Of a stretch of DNA of 64,000 bases, positions 1 through 13,735 are shown piece after piece. A model generated the notes under the pieces. That model searched no databases. It saw only the letters and a program-made list of their open reading frames with translations, and was not told the origin of the DNA. Both the position numbers and the translations under genes were made by a program. Numbering within the stretch: the stretch's first letter is position 1; each line of letters starts with the position of its first letter. Origin of the DNA: Mycolicibacterium insubricum (GTDB lineage: Bacteria; Actinomycetota; Actinomycetes; Mycobacteriales; Mycobacteriaceae); the NCBI RefSeq assembly GCF_010731615.1, contig NZ_AP022618.1:3038001-3102000 (forward strand), given 5' to 3'.

Positions 1-623
1 GCGACGGCGTCGACCTCGGTCAGTGCGAACTTCAGCCGGTCGGCCTCCTGCGCGAGCTCCCGGGCGCGCCCGGTCCGTTCCAGCAGATCGCTGCGCGCGG
101 CCCGCCACTCGGCGCGGGCCTGCCGGTAACGCTCCAGCAGATCGGCGGTGCCGGCGTAGCGGTCCAGGGCGGCGCGCTGCTCGTCGGGCCGCATCAGCCG
201 CAACTGATCGTTCTGGCCGTGCAGGGTCAGCAACTCGGTGGTGAAACCACCCAGGGTCCGAGCCGGGACCCCGCGCCCGCCGAGCGCGGCGCGCGACGGG
301 CCCTCCCGGTTCACCGAACGCATGGCGATGATGCTGCCGTCGTCGTCGCGGTCGGCGCCGGCGTCGACCAGCATGGCGTCCACCCGGGCGGCCAGGTCGG
401 CGTCGATCTCCGCAGTGGTGAAGCGCCCCTCCACGACCGCCCGGGTGGCGCCCGAGCGGACCCGGTCGGCGTCGGCGCGGGCCCCGCCGAGCAGGTGCAG
501 ACCGGTCACCACCATGGTCTTGCCGGTTCCGGTCTCGCCGGTCAGCACCGTCAGGCCGCGGTCGAACTGCGCATCGGCGGCCTTGATGGCGCCGAGTGAG
601 TCAATGCGAATTTCGACGAGCAC
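1..623 (-). CDS. recN: DNA repair protein RecN, N-terminal part (cut by window edge)
   Basis: RecN is an SMC-like ATPase that helps recombinational repair of double-strand breaks. The visible part is about the first 207 residues, starting at a GTG at 621-623 and opening MLVEIRIDSLGAIKAAD. A Walker A loop (TGETGTGKT) lies near residue 30, and the HGQNDQLRLM stretch typical of RecN follows near residue 150 before the start of the coiled coil. The C-terminal ATPase half lies outside the window. It is the last visible gene of the tlyA-nadK-recN series, the same order as in M. tuberculosis. The identity is secure; the GTG start is chosen because the family begins at this motif. Confidence 0.93.
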   Translation of the reverse strand, partial: MLVEIRIDSLGAIKAADAQFDRGLTVLTGETGTGKTMVVTGLHLLGGARADADRVRSGATRAVVEGRFTTAEIDADLAARVDAMLVDAGADRDDDGSIIAMRSVNREGPSRAALGGRGVPARTLGGFTTELLTLHGQNDQLRLMRPDEQRAALDRYAGTADLLERYRQARAEWRAARSDLLERTGRARELAQEADRLKFALTEVDAV

Positions 624-651
624 GTGTGTTGTTCCCCTTGTCGGCGCGGCG

Positions 652-1650
652 CTACTGGGCGCGCCAGCCGGTCACCGGAAGCCGGAACTTCTCCACCAGC
701 CGGTCGGTGAACGGCGCGCTGTCCAGGCGCACCCACAGTACCGACGTCGCACTGCGACACACCTCCAGCCGAGCACCGGCCGGCACCACCATGTCGCGGT
801 GCCCGTCGCAGAACACCATGGCGTCGTGCCCGGGCGCCTCGACCTCGATGGCGATCATGGCCGCCGGGCTGGTGACCATCGGCCGGGCGAACAGCGCGTG
901 CGCGTTGTTGGGCACCACCAGGATGGCCTCCAGGTCGGGCCAGAGCACCGGCCCGCCGGCGGAGAATGCGTAGGCGGTGGAACCCGTCGGGCTCGATACC
1001 AGGACCCCGTCACACCCGAAGGTGGAGACCGGGCGGCCGTCGATCTCGACGACGACGCCGAGCACGCCGAGGCGGGTGCCCTTTTCCAGGCTGGCCTCGT
1101 TCAGGGCCCAGCCGCGGTCGATGATCTCCCCGTTGTGCCGCACCGCCACATCCAGCGTCATCCGGGATTCCACCCGGTAGTCGCGCCGGATGACCCGCTG
1201 CAGCACCTCGTCGATGGCGTCGGCCTCGGCTTCGGCGAGGAAGCCGATCCGGCCGAGGTTGATGCCGAGCACCGGGATTCCGGCGTTGCGGGCGAGTTCG
1301 GCGGCGCGCAGGAAGGTGCCGTCGCCGCCGAGCACGAGAACGAGCTCGGCGCCGCCCGCCGGGTTCGGCGAGGAGTGTTGTTCTCCGAGCACGAGGCCCG
1401 GCGCAGACGAACCCGCCGGGTTCGGCGAGGAGTGTTGTTCTCCGAGCACGAGGCCCGGCGCAGACGAACCCGCCGGGTTCGGCGAGCCCTGCTCGACGGC
1501 CTCCGGTGACAGCACCCGTAATGCGATGCCGTGCTGCAGCAGGGTCTTCTCGACCCGTTCGGCGACGTCGTTGGCCACCTCGCGGCCGGTGTGCACGACG
1601 AGCAGGATGCTGCGCTCGGCGTCGGTCGGGATATCCATCGGGCGGTTCAT
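652..1650 (-). CDS. nadK: NAD kinase with an internal tandem-repeat segment
   Basis: NAD kinase phosphorylates NAD to NADP in the cytoplasm. The 332-residue product starts at ATG 1648-1650, which overlaps the tlyA stop codon as ATGA, so translation is probably coupled. The catalytic GGDGT motif is at residues 108-112, the NEASLEKG substrate loop follows, and the C-terminal half is conserved to the end. Residues about 56-99 are abnormal: they consist of two identical 19-residue units plus a partial third (unit [19 protein letters not shown]). As I recall the M. tuberculosis PpnK sequence (about 307 residues), this position holds an unrelated acidic segment, so the repeat seems to replace native sequence as well as lengthen the protein. 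The catalytic core looks intact, so the enzyme is probably active. Confidence 0.95.
   Translation of the reverse strand: MNRPMDIPTDAERSILLVVHTGREVANDVAERVEKTLLQHGIALRVLSPEAVEQGSPNPAGSSAPGLVLGEQHSSPNPAGSSAPGLVLGEQHSSPNPAGGAELVLVLGGDGTFLRAAELARNAGIPVLGINLGRIGFLAEAEADAIDEVLQRVIRRDYRVESRMTLDVAVRHNGEIIDRGWALNEASLEKGTRLGVLGVVVEIDGRPVSTFGCDGVLVSSPTGSTAYAFSAGGPVLWPDLEAILVVPNNAHALFARPMVTSPAAMIAIEVEAPGHDAMVFCDGHRDMVVPAGARLEVCRSATSVLWVRLDSAPFTDRLVEKFRLPVTGWRAQ
1355..1486. repeat. 57-bp tandem repeat array inside nadK (two copies plus 18 bp)
   Basis: Two perfect 57-bp copies begin at 1355 and 1412, and the first 18 bp of a third begin at 1469. The unit contains GGGTTCGGCGAGGAGTG and CCGAGCACGAGGCCCGG. 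Being 19 codons long it keeps the nadK frame. The reverse complement of the unit aligns without gaps to the 57-bp unit inside cobN (61320-61445). Perfect copies of this kind often differ in number between strains and may be miscounted in short-read assemblies. Confidence 0.95.
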
Positions 1651-2453
1651 TGCGGCCCCTCGGCGACGGCGTGTTCGATGGCGGCTGCCAGCTCCAGATC
1701 GCGAAGCGAGGACGCGCCGGCGCGCCGCAGCCAAAGGAAGTACTCGACGTTGCCCGACGGGCCGGGCAGCGGCGACGCCGTGACGCCGACGGTCCCCCAC
1801 CCCAGTTCGGCGGCTCGGACGGCCACCGCGAGCACCGCGGAGGCGCGCAGCGCGGGCTCGTGCACCACGCCGCCGGCCCCGACTTGTCCCCTGCCGACCT
1901 CGAACTGCGGTTTGACCATCGGGACGATGTCGGCGTCCGGCGCGGCGCAGGACGTCAGCGCCGGCAGCACGGTGCCCAGCGAGATGAAGGACAGGTCGGC
2001 GACGATCAGGTCCACCGGCCCGCCGATCGCCTCGGGTGTCAGATCGCGGACGTTGGTGCGCTCCAGCACCACCACCCGGGGATCGGAGCGAACCGGCCAG
2101 GCCAGTTGGCCGTAGCCGACGTCGGCGGCGACCACCTCGGCGGCGTCGCGGTCCAGCAGCACTTCGGAGAAGCCGCCGGTGGAGGCTCCGGCATCCAGGC
2201 AGCGGCGACCGGCGACCTCGATTCCGAACGCGTCGAGGGCGCCGATGAGCTTGTGTGCGCCGCGGGACACCCAGGTGCGTTCCCCGTCGGCCACCGTCAG
2301 GGCAGCGGTGACCGGCACCGAGGTAGCGGGTTTGACGGCCGGCATGCCGTCGATACGGACCCGACCGGCGTCGATCAGCTCGGCAGCCTGCTGGCGGGAT
2401 CGGGCCAGGCCGCGACGCACGAGTTCGGCGTCGACGCGGGCGCGCCGGGTCAC
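1647..2453 (-). CDS. tlyA: rRNA 2'-O-methyltransferase TlyA (16S/23S, capreomycin susceptibility)
   Basis: TlyA adds 2'-O-methyl groups to cytidines in helix 44 of 16S rRNA and helix 69 of 23S rRNA, and its loss gives capreomycin and viomycin resistance in mycobacteria. The 268-residue product has an N-terminal S4-like RNA-binding domain (residues 1-65; [11 protein letters not shown]) and a Rossmann methyltransferase domain with the SAM loop DAGASTGGF near residue 85 and the KPQFEVG segment. GTG 2451-2453 is preferred because the family begins at this point; a TTG nine bases upstream overlaps the previous stop. The gene sits upstream of nadK with a 4-bp overlap. Its rRNA substrates are encoded about 7 kb away. 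Confidence 0.94.
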   Translation of the reverse strand: MTRRARVDAELVRRGLARSRQQAAELIDAGRVRIDGMPAVKPATSVPVTAALTVADGERTWVSRGAHKLIGALDAFGIEVAGRRCLDAGASTGGFSEVLLDRDAAEVVAADVGYGQLAWPVRSDPRVVVLERTNVRDLTPEAIGGPVDLIVADLSFISLGTVLPALTSCAAPDADIVPMVKPQFEVGRGQVGAGGVVHEPALRASAVLAVAVRAAELGWGTVGVTASPLPGPSGNVEYFLWLRRAGASSLRDLELAAAIEHAVAEGPQ

Positions 2454-2458
2454 CGCGG

Positions 2459-2629
2459 TCAACCCTTCTCGACCGATTCCAACGCCGTCACCAGCAGCTC
2501 ATGGGCCTGCTCGAGGCGTCGCGCCAGCTCGTCGATATCGGCGTCGGCAGAGTCCGCCGCGTCGACGTCGGGCAGCTCGGCCAACAGGGAGTCGACGGCG
2601 GCGCGCAGCTGGTCGGGTTCTTCTGTCAT
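2459..2629 (-). CDS. small acidic protein (Rv1693-like)
   Basis: This 56-residue protein starts [13 protein letters not shown] at ATG 2627-2629. It is acidic and probably helical, with an Asp/Ala-rich centre (residues about 20-35) and a leucine-rich amphipathic C-terminus ending ESVEKG. It matches in size and position the 58-residue Rv1693 between the HAD phosphatase and tlyA in M. tuberculosis. No known domain is recognised. Its stop codon is adjacent to the tlyA start, so the genes are probably co-translated. The function is unknown. Confidence 0.75.
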   Translation of the reverse strand: MTEEPDQLRAAVDSLLAELPDVDAADSADADIDELARRLEQAHELLVTALESVEKG

Positions 2630-2655
2630 GTCGGCTCTAACGCTAGCGGATCGGG

Positions 2656-3657
2656 TCAGGCCAGCAGCGACCAGCGGCGCAGTGCACCCGCGGCCGCCTC
2701 GTCCCCGGGACGCAGTTCGGGATCGGCTCCGATGCGCTGCGACCACAGGGCGTCGGCGGCCACCCGCACCACCGACAGGTCATCGCCGGGTTCACCCGTG
2801 GCGAAGATCGTGACAGCGCCGTCGAGCCCGATGTCGGTGTGCCAGGCCGGATGCGGGCCGATCAGCGCCTCGGAAACCGGAGCGAAGAGCCCGCGCAGGT
2901 CATGGGTCAGATAGCTGGGCCGCTCCTCGGGGATGGCGCGGACCAGCGTGGCCGGCGTGCACACCCCGGTGAGTACCACCAGGCTGGGCAGTCCGGCCGC
3001 GTTCGCACCGGCGATGTCGGTGTCGAGGCGGTCGCCCACCACCAGTGGGTGCGCAAAGTCTCCCCGCGCCAATGCGGCGTCCATCATGGTTCGGGCCGGT
3101 TTGCCGGCGACAAGCGGTTCCACACCGGTGGCGACCCGGACTGCGGCCACCAGCGATCCGTTGCCCGGCAGCAGACCGCGTTCCGATGGCAGGGTCAGGT
3201 CGAGATTGGTGGCTACCCACAGGGCCCCGGACTGAATGGCCAGTGCGGCCTCGGCCAGGTCCGCCCAGCCGATGTCGGGTGAGTAGCCCTGGATGACGGC
3301 GGCCGGCGCGTCGTCGAAGGTGCGAACCGGCTCCAGCCCGACGGCGCGGACCTCTCCGGCCAGCGAGGCGCTGCCCAGGACCAGCACCCGGGCACCGGGT
3401 GCCAGGCGATCGGCGAGCATCCGGGCGCCGGCTTGGGCGCTGGTGACGACATCGTCCGGGTCGGCGGGGAACCCCATCGAGTGCAGATGATCGGCGACTT
3501 GATCGGCGCTGCGGGAGGCGTTGTTGGTCACCCAGAAGGTGCGCGCGGGTATCTCGGCGACGGCGTCGACGGCGCCCGGCGTGGGCTCATGGCCACAGAA
3601 GACGGTTCCGTCGAGGTCCAGCAGCAGGGCGTCGAAGGTGGTGGCGAACGTGGTCAA
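2656..3657 (-). CDS. HAD-family phosphatase (Rv1692-like glycerol 3-phosphate phosphatase)
   Basis: The 333-residue protein is a HAD-IIA phosphatase. The nucleophile motif DLDGT is near residue 15 (LLLDLDGTVFCG), the VTNNASRS motif II region is near residue 45, and the VVGDRLDTDIAGA motif IV is near residue 215. It is the counterpart of M. tuberculosis Rv1692, described as a glycerol 3-phosphate phosphatase that recycles polar heads of phospholipids; that substrate is inferred from the counterpart. The likely start is a TTG immediately after the upstream TPR-gene stop, though an internal start is possible. The C-terminal 60 residues may form a small extra domain. Confidence 0.85.
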   Translation of the reverse strand: MTTFATTFDALLLDLDGTVFCGHEPTPGAVDAVAEIPARTFWVTNNASRSADQVADHLHSMGFPADPDDVVTSAQAGARMLADRLAPGARVLVLGSASLAGEVRAVGLEPVRTFDDAPAAVIQGYSPDIGWADLAEAALAIQSGALWVATNLDLTLPSERGLLPGNGSLVAAVRVATGVEPLVAGKPARTMMDAALARGDFAHPLVVGDRLDTDIAGANAAGLPSLVVLTGVCTPATLVRAIPEERPSYLTHDLRGLFAPVSEALIGPHPAWHTDIGLDGAVTIFATGEPGDDLSVVRVAADALWSQRIGADPELRPGDEAAAGALRRWSLLA

Positions 3658-3658
3658 C

Positions 3659-4507
3659 TCAGCTCAGTTCTTCGACACGGTCCTCGGCGTCGGTGACGCC
3701 CTCCACGTCGGCGTCGGCCGCGCGCAGGAACCACTGCAACGCTTCGTCACGACGATCCAGCGCGACCAGGGTATCCGCGTAGGCGTAGGCCAGCCGGGCC
3801 GCGGTCGACCCGACGGCCTCCGGGTCCGGGGCGGGCGAGCCGAGGACTGCCAGGGCCTGCTCGAGCTGGCCGAGGTCGGCGCGGGCGCCGGCGACGACGA
3901 TGCGCAGTTCGTCTGCGTCGTCACCGGTGAGCTCGGCAGCCTCGGTGGATTTGGACAGTTCGATGGCCTTCTCCGGGCGGCCGACGCCGCGTTCGCAGTC
4001 GGCGATCAGCGGGAGCAGTGCCGATTTGCTGCCCATCCGCCGCGCGGCCCGGAACTCAGCGAGTGCCTGGTTCCAGTCGCCGCAGTGGTAGGCCGCGATG
4101 CCGACGGCTTCGCGGATCGCCGCGATCCGCCCCGAGCGGGTGCGCGCGGCCTGCGCGTGGGCAAGGGCGGCTTCGGGGTCTTCGTCGAGTAGGTTGCCCG
4201 CGGCGACCAGATGCCGAGCAATGGTGTCGGCGGTGTTTTTGCTCAGGGTGCTCAGCTCCCGGCGCACTTCCGGTGCGAGCTGGGATGCTTCGACGTCGGC
4301 CGGGATGGCCGGACCCTGCTCTTCCGGGCGGTCACCGCCGTCGCGGTCCGGCCGTGCATCCTGGTCCTGGCGGGGCCGACGGTCACGGAACTGCCCGGAT
4401 CCGCGCGGCCCGTCCGGGCGCCCGCCGCGGCGCTGCTGTCCTCCCGGGCCACCGGGCTTACCGCCGCGGAACGGACGACGTTCGCCACCCTGCCTGTTGT
4501 CGACCAC
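3659..4507 (-). CDS. TPR-repeat protein with basic disordered N-terminus (Rv1691-like)
   Basis: This 282-residue protein begins at a GTG. Residues 1-65 are Gly/Arg/Pro/Asp-rich and disordered, resembling RNA-binding RGG-type tails. Residues about 80-275 form helical TPR-like repeats (for example YHCGDWNQALAEFRAARRM). It is the first gene of the minus-strand operon leading to recN, and its stop is next to the start of the HAD phosphatase. The family matches M. tuberculosis Rv1691 in position and architecture. The role is not established; the arginine-rich tail suggests contact with RNA or ribosomes, which is inference. Confidence 0.8.
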   Translation of the reverse strand: MVDNRQGGERRPFRGGKPGGPGGQQRRGGRPDGPRGSGQFRDRRPRQDQDARPDRDGGDRPEEQGPAIPADVEASQLAPEVRRELSTLSKNTADTIARHLVAAGNLLDEDPEAALAHAQAARTRSGRIAAIREAVGIAAYHCGDWNQALAEFRAARRMGSKSALLPLIADCERGVGRPEKAIELSKSTEAAELTGDDADELRIVVAGARADLGQLEQALAVLGSPAPDPEAVGSTAARLAYAYADTLVALDRRDEALQWFLRAADADVEGVTDAEDRVEELS

Positions 4508-4675
4508 GTCAACCCTTCGCTATGGAAAATGTCCTGTCAGGATACGTGCCGCCCGTCTCCGGCCGCGCGCGCCGGTGTCAATTTGCCTGGCGATTCCCTA
4601 TTCGGAGTCTCGATGTCGGGATTACACTTCCCGAACCATTTCATCACGAATTCATAACGACACCCTGGGGGCAAC

Positions 4676-5092
4676 ATGAAAGCTCTGCACATGGTGGCCG
4701 CGGCCGCCGTATTCGCCGGCACGGCGACGGTACTCGCCGGGCCTGTGACCGCCGATGCCGATCTCAGCGGCACCTATGCCGTGACGTGGGACCTGAGTCA
4801 AGCCACGGCGTTGAAGAATCCCGAGGTAAAGAACGAGCGGTGGACCGTCACGCCCTGCGGGGCGGGCTGCGCGGATGTAAAACCGGATAAGGGCATTGCC
4901 GGCCAAATGCATCTGGTCGACGGCCGCTGGGAAATGACGCGCACCGCCACCCTGATGAACTGCAACCCAGGCCAGCCGGACCAAACGACCACCACGTCGA
5001 TCGATGCGGCGACACTGGAGGGCACCCAGCGCACCGAGGTGCACTGCGCGGGGAAGAGTTATGAGGGTCCGATATCGCTGGTCAAGGCCTAA
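4676..5092 (+). CDS. small exported protein (positional counterpart of LprJ)
   Basis: The 138-residue product has a Sec signal peptide (MKALHMVAAAAVFAGTA, cleavage likely after the TADA region near residue 28) and a mature domain with four cysteines, two of them in a CGAGC motif near residue 62 and another in NCNPGQ. The mature chain is rich in Thr and beta-prone. It stands alone on the plus strand, divergent from the TPR operon, with a GGGGGC element just before the ATG. It occupies the place of lprJ (Rv1690) but has no clear lipobox, so it is probably secreted and not lipid-anchored. The function is unknown. Confidence 0.75.
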   Translation: MKALHMVAAAAVFAGTATVLAGPVTADADLSGTYAVTWDLSQATALKNPEVKNERWTVTPCGAGCADVKPDKGIAGQMHLVDGRWEMTRTATLMNCNPGQPDQTTTTSIDAATLEGTQRTEVHCAGKSYEGPISLVKA

Positions 5093-5157
5093 CGCAATAG
5101 CGCGGATTACCCCTCGGATAACAAATTCCGAATAGGTGATCTGCCTTTCTGGGTATT

Positions 5158-5189
5158 ACAAAACCCCCCGCTTTTGCGGGGGGTTTTGT
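5158..5189 (-). terminator. strong hairpin terminator of the rRNA operon
   Basis: A perfect 14-bp inverted repeat with a TTTT/AAAA loop (CCCCCCGC stem) is flanked by A- and T-tracts, read on the minus strand as GCGGGGGGTTTTGT. It lies just past the 5S 3' end and ends rRNA transcription. By symmetry it could also stop transcripts of the exported-protein gene coming from the other side. Confidence 0.92.
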
Positions 5190-5192
5190 GTG

Positions 5193-5307
5193 TGTTCGGC
5201 GGTGTCCTACTTTTCCACCCTGTTGGGCAGTATCATCGGCGCTGGTAGGCTTAGCTTCCGGGTTCGGGATGGGTCCGGGCGTTTCCCTGCCGCTGTGGCC
5301 GCCGTAA
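5193..5307 (-). rRNA. rrf: 5S ribosomal RNA
   Basis: About 115 nt on the minus strand read as a typical mycobacterial 5S rRNA. The 5' end TTACGGCGGCCACAGCGGC and the 3' end CACCGCCGAACA pair as helix I, and the loop segment CCGAACCCGGAAGCTAAG is present. The ends are estimated from the helix I pairing. It is the last gene of the rrn operon, immediately before the terminator. Confidence 0.95.
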
Positions 5308-5529
5308 CTCTATTTTATTGTATCTGGTGTCTTGGTGGTGGGTGGCGCGGCCCCGTTTGTGGGGGGTGCTGCCGGCCCGGTTGTCACCGTGGTCACCATT
5401 GAAGTGTGTGTTTGGTGGTGGGGTGTGGGTGGTTTGTGGTGGTTGCGAGACAGTGTGTCTATGTTTTCGTCATTGGTTTTGGCTTACATTTGTTCCCGGT
5501 CCGACCCTTTTGTGGGGGTTGGTGGGTGT
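5308..5529 (-). other. 23S-5S internal spacer
   Basis: This spacer of about 220 bp is biased, with runs of G and T on the plus strand (C and A in the transcript). It holds no open reading frame of interest and no tRNA. It is longer than the roughly 100-bp spacer I recall for M. tuberculosis. It probably contains processing stems. Confidence 0.7.
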
Positions 5530-10625
<5,096 letters not shown>

Positions 10626-10759
10626 CCCCCACACAACAGTGCAGGCACGATTTTCAATCAGAAAAAATGATCACAAACAAAAGACACCAAAAACTGGCAT
10701 CCAAAAAAACAACCACACCCTAAACGGGAAAAAGAATGCGGCCAAAAAACAACAAACAA

Positions 10760-10800
10760 AAACCACCAAACACACTATTGAGTTCTCAAACAACACGCCC
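10760..10800 (-). promoter_or_regulatory. nut-like antitermination element in the rrn leader
   Basis: On the minus strand the segment reads GTTTGAGAACTCAATAGTGT and continues into a GTTTGGTGGTTTTTG stretch. The small palindrome TTGAGAACTCAA is at 10778-10789. This combination is the strongly conserved mycobacterial rrn leader block, interpreted as boxB/boxA for Nus-dependent antitermination. The assignment of individual boxes is by analogy. Confidence 0.7.
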
Positions 10801-10822
10801 TACCCTGCTCAGGCCGCAAGCT

Positions 10823-10850
10823 AACCACCGGCTTGAAAAAGCCGCTGGTT
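10823..10850 (-). other. leader hairpin of the rrn operon
   Basis: AACCACCGGCTT (10823-10834) and AAGCCGCTGGTT (10839-10850) form a 12-bp stem with one mismatch and a four-base loop. It lies between the promoter and the antitermination block, so it is transcribed at the start of the leader. It has no T-tract and is unlikely to terminate. Confidence 0.65.
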
Positions 10851-10944
10851 GTCGTGCGGACTGTGGGGCCATCCTGAGATTCAGGCTGCTTCCCGAGGGA
10901 GGTTGTCGCGCTTCCCGGCGGACCGTGTCGCAGCGACGTCGACT

Positions 10945-10973
10945 AAGTTACGTCCCGGCAAAGTAAGAGTCAA
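10945..10973 (-). promoter_or_regulatory. rRNA operon promoter (P1-like)
   Basis: On the minus strand a TTGACT -35 element (10968-10973) is separated by 17 bp from a TAACTT -10 element (10945-10950). TTGACT is the -35 hexamer I recall for mycobacterial rrn P1 promoters. Transcription would start near 10938 and give a leader of about 310 nt. It lies just after the tyrS stop codon, so read-through from tyrS is also possible. Confidence 0.75.
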
Positions 10974-11021
10974 ATCGCCTGGTCAGCAGCACTTTCCGGA
11001 AAGAAGGCGCTGGTCGGGCGG

Positions 11022-12302
11022 TCAGACCCGAGCCACTCCCGCGATGTTGCGTTTCCCGCGGCGCAGCACCAGCCAGCGTCCGTGCAGAAACTCACCCGGC
11101 TCCGGCGTCCAGTCCTCGGCGGTGATCCGGGCGTTGTTCACCGACACACCGCCCTCGGCGACCGCCCGCTTGGCCGCGCCCCGGCTGGCCGAGAGCCCGG
11201 TGGCCACCAGCAGGTCGATGATCCCATCGGGCGTACCGGCGCCCAGTTTGGCGACCTCGTTGCCGCCGGCCTCACGCAGCGCCGCCGCCAGGGTCGGCTC
11301 GTCGAGCTCGGAGAGTTCGGCGCGGCCGAACAGCGCCTGGCTGGCCAACTCGACCTGGGTGGTGGCACGCTCGCCGTGTACCAGCGTGGTCAGTTCGCGG
11401 GCCAACCGTCGTTGCGCAGCACGCTGCTGTGGACGGTCTTCGGTGGCGTCGGTCAGCGCGGTCAGCTCGTCGGCGTCGAGGAAGGTGAACCAGCGCAGGT
11501 AGCGGATGACGTCGGCGTCGGCGGTGTTCACGAAGTACTGGTACCAGGCGTACGGGCTCGTCATCTCGGGGTTCAGCCACAGGCTGCCGCCGCCGGTGGA
11601 TTTGCCGAACTTGGTCCCGTCGCTCGCGGTGACCAGCGGCACGGTCAGTGCGTGCACGGTCTCGCCGAGCTTCTGGCGGACCAGGCGCACCCCGGCGATG
11701 ATGTTGCCCCACTGGTCGGAGCCGCCGACCTGCAGCCGGCAGCCGTGGCGCCGGTGCAGTTCCACGTAGTCGTTGGCCTGCAGCAGCATGTAGCTGAACT
11801 CGGTGTAGGAGATGCCCTCGCCCTCCAGGCGGCGGCGGATGGTGTCGCGGTCGAGCATCACGTTCACCGAGAAGTGCTTGCCCACGTCGCGCAGGAACTC
11901 GATCGCCGACAGCGGCCCGGTCCAGGTGAGGTTGTTCTCGACGAGGGCCGAGGTCGGCGACGAGTCGAAGTCCACGAACCGCTCCAGCTGCCCGCGGATC
12001 TGATCGGACCACTGGGCGACCAGGTCCTCGGAGTGCATGCTGCGCTCCCCCACGTCGCGTGGGTCGCCGATCAACCCGGTCGCGCCGCCGGCCATCACGA
12101 TCGGTCGGTGACCGGCGCGCTGGAAGCGTCGCAGCGCCAGCAGCGGCACCAGGTGCCCCGCGTGCAGACTGGGCGCCGTCGGGTCGAACCCGGCGTAGAC
12201 GGTGATCGGACCGCGGGCGACCTCGGCGGACAAGGCGTCGAGGTCGGTGGACTGGGCGATCAGGCCGCGCCAGGTCAGCTCGTCGAGAATCGTGGCAGTC
12301 AT
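11022..12302 (-). CDS. tyrS: tyrosyl-tRNA synthetase
   Basis: The 426-residue class I synthetase charges tRNA-Tyr. It starts [14 protein letters not shown] at ATG 12300-12302. The HIGH-like motif appears as HAGHLVPL near residue 50, the tyrosine pocket [12 protein letters not shown] and [10 protein letters not shown] follow near 175-200, and the KMSKS-like loop is KFGKS near residue 233. A C-terminal S4-like domain covers roughly the last 65 residues ([18 protein letters not shown]). The gene lies directly upstream of the rrn operon on the same strand, the known arrangement for rrnB in fast-growing mycobacteria. Confidence 0.96.
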   Translation of the reverse strand: MTATILDELTWRGLIAQSTDLDALSAEVARGPITVYAGFDPTAPSLHAGHLVPLLALRRFQRAGHRPIVMAGGATGLIGDPRDVGERSMHSEDLVAQWSDQIRGQLERFVDFDSSPTSALVENNLTWTGPLSAIEFLRDVGKHFSVNVMLDRDTIRRRLEGEGISYTEFSYMLLQANDYVELHRRHGCRLQVGGSDQWGNIIAGVRLVRQKLGETVHALTVPLVTASDGTKFGKSTGGGSLWLNPEMTSPYAWYQYFVNTADADVIRYLRWFTFLDADELTALTDATEDRPQQRAAQRRLARELTTLVHGERATTQVELASQALFGRAELSELDEPTLAAALREAGGNEVAKLGAGTPDGIIDLLVATGLSASRGAAKRAVAEGGVSVNNARITAEDWTPEPGEFLHGRWLVLRRGKRNIAGVARV

Positions 12303-12331
12303 GCGGTGATCTTCCCGCATTCGCCACCGGG

Positions 12332-12967
12332 CTAGTCGCTGAGCCCCGGCGCGGGCGCTCGGGGGCTGCGCCGAAACGCCGACACCTCGGCCCGATCGGG
12401 CAGCCAGAAACGCCAGGGCCGGTCGGCTGCCTTGCTCACCCCGACGCGGGGGCCCCCCGCCACCACGGCCGGCGCCGCGCCCGCCAGTTCCAGCCGGATC
12501 GGTGAATCGGGGTCGAAGAGATCGATGCCGTTGTCGTCCATGGTGATGCCCAGCGCCGAACACAGGTTGCCGGGTCCGCGAGCCAATACCGGCTCTGCGA
12601 CGGCTCCGCGTCGGGCCCGGGCGATGTCGGTGCCGTCGGTGACCACCGCGGCGCGCAGCAGCACCGCCGCGGCGGTGCCGTCGGGGCCGCAGGCGACGTT
12701 GGCGCAAACGTGGATGCCGTGGCTGCGATACGTGTAGAGGCGACCGGCCGGCCCGAACATGACGGCGTTGCGGCCGGTGGGACCGCGATAGGAGTGTGCG
12801 GCGGGGTCCGGCCACGGTCCGTCGGGAACGCCCCCGTAGGCCTCGACCTCGACGACCCGGCCGGTGACCCCACGCCCACTCACGGTTGCGCCCAGCAGTC
12901 GGAGCGCGGCCGCCGCGGGATCGCAGGCCAGCGATTGGGCCGTCGCGCCGGGAGTCACCTTGCGCAT
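12332..12967 (-). CDS. mpg: 3-methyladenine DNA glycosylase (AAG/MPG family)
   Basis: This base-excision repair enzyme removes alkylated purines. With the ATG at 12965-12967 the product is 211 residues, close to the 203 residues of the M. tuberculosis counterpart Rv1688. The catalytic Glu lies in VVEVEAYGG near residue 45, followed by [12 protein letters not shown] and [17 protein letters not shown], and the C-terminal RGPGNLC and ADRPWRFW motifs. An upstream GTG at 13021 would add 18 residues that overlap the preceding gene. It lies upstream of tyrS with a 29-bp gap, so co-transcription is likely. Confidence 0.93.
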   Translation of the reverse strand: MRKVTPGATAQSLACDPAAAALRLLGATVSGRGVTGRVVEVEAYGGVPDGPWPDPAAHSYRGPTGRNAVMFGPAGRLYTYRSHGIHVCANVACGPDGTAAAVLLRAAVVTDGTDIARARRGAVAEPVLARGPGNLCSALGITMDDNGIDLFDPDSPIRLELAGAAPAVVAGGPRVGVSKAADRPWRFWLPDRAEVSAFRRSPRAPAPGLSD

Positions 12968-12999
12968 TGTGCCCGAGGCGCCGATCGGCGGGCCGACGG

Positions 13000-13503
13000 T
13001 CAAGCGTTCTGCGTGATCCACGCCGCGGTGTAGAGCTGGATCTGCCGGATCTCCTCGACGATCTGGCCGACGACGAACTTCTCCAGCTGGCCGCCCAGCA
13101 GCGGAATCTTGACCTTGACCCGGCCGGTGACCGACATCCGTGATCCGCCCGGCACCTGTTCGACTCGGGCCGTGCCATCCCCGGACAGCGGCATCCCGTC
13201 GCCGGTGATGACCAGGTCGGAGACGGCCGCGCCGTCGTCGGCGAGCCGCCAGGTTTCGGCGCGGGTGACCTTCGCGCCGCCTCGAATCAGGTGGGCGAAC
13301 GCGGCGGGCAGCACCGCTTCCTGCAGGTCCTGGATGGTGCTCACCGCCACCGAGCCGTCGGGCGCGACGTCGAACGCGGCCAGTGACATGCTGTCGCCGT
13401 AGGCGGTCACCCGATCCTGCCAGTACTGCTCCCGGGAGAACGCGGCGAACACATCGTCGACACTTGGTTCGGCGTCGACCGTCACCTCGAATGGCCGTGA
13501 CAC
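13000..13503 (-). CDS. DUF2505-type SRPBCC protein
   Basis: The 167-residue protein starts [20 protein letters not shown] and has the alternating beta pattern of the SRPBCC/START-like fold, with the DUF2505 features [14 protein letters not shown] and a conserved C-terminal helix ([13 protein letters not shown]). Such proteins have a deep hydrophobic pocket and may bind lipids or other hydrophobic ligands. No catalytic residues are evident. It sits between the Trm112-like gene and the DNA glycosylase on the same strand. The function is unknown. Confidence 0.8.
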   Translation of the reverse strand: MSRPFEVTVDAEPSVDDVFAAFSREQYWQDRVTAYGDSMSLAAFDVAPDGSVAVSTIQDLQEAVLPAAFAHLIRGGAKVTRAETWRLADDGAAVSDLVITGDGMPLSGDGTARVEQVPGGSRMSVTGRVKVKIPLLGGQLEKFVVGQIVEEIRQIQLYTAAWITQNA

Positions 13504-13532
13504 GATGATCCCCCCGGATTGAACGCGGTCAG

Positions 13533-13733
13533 TCAGTTCGCCGCGCAGAGCTTGGCGTGTTCCTCGTCGTCGACATCGCGGGCCTCGTCGACCAGCAGCA
13601 CCGGGATCCCGTCGTCGATGCGGTAGGCGCGCCGCAGCCGCGGGTTGTACAACAGCGCCTCGGACTCGACGTAGAGCAGCGAGCCGCGATCAGCAGGGCA
13701 GACCAGGATGTCCAGGAGGGCGGAATCGAGCAC
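13533..13733 (-). CDS. Trm112-like small protein (Rv1684-like)
   Basis: This 66-residue protein begins MLDSALLDILVCPADRGSL. It has the Trm112/YcaR (UPF0434) fold signature: an N-terminal LDILVCP, a LYNPRLRRAYRIDDGIPVLL core and an acidic C-terminus. Only two cysteines are present, so a full zinc site is unlikely. Trm112-like proteins act as partners of methyltransferases in other organisms; here that is inference. It lies directly downstream of the exported protein at 13736 with a 2-bp gap. Confidence 0.85.
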   Translation of the reverse strand: MLDSALLDILVCPADRGSLLYVESEALLYNPRLRRAYRIDDGIPVLLVDEARDVDDEEHAKLCAAN

Positions 13734-13735
13734 GA

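Larger units (their letters stand above)
10626..10944 (-). other. rRNA operon leader
   Basis: This stretch between the rrn promoter and mature 16S contains no gene. It carries an antitermination-like element near 10760-10800 and a hairpin at 10823-10850. The part nearest 16S (10626-10760) is very A-rich on the plus strand, so U-rich in the transcript, and should pair with the downstream spacer during processing. Confidence 0.75.

Noticed and set aside
238..1509. Long plus-strand open frames opposite recN and nadK
   Set aside because: They are antisense shadows caused by high GC; the minus strand encodes clear RecN and NadK motifs.
11022..13178. Extended 718-residue reading of the tyrS frame
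   Set aside because: The extra N-terminal part is an Arg-rich antisense shadow of mpg; the family start is at 12302.
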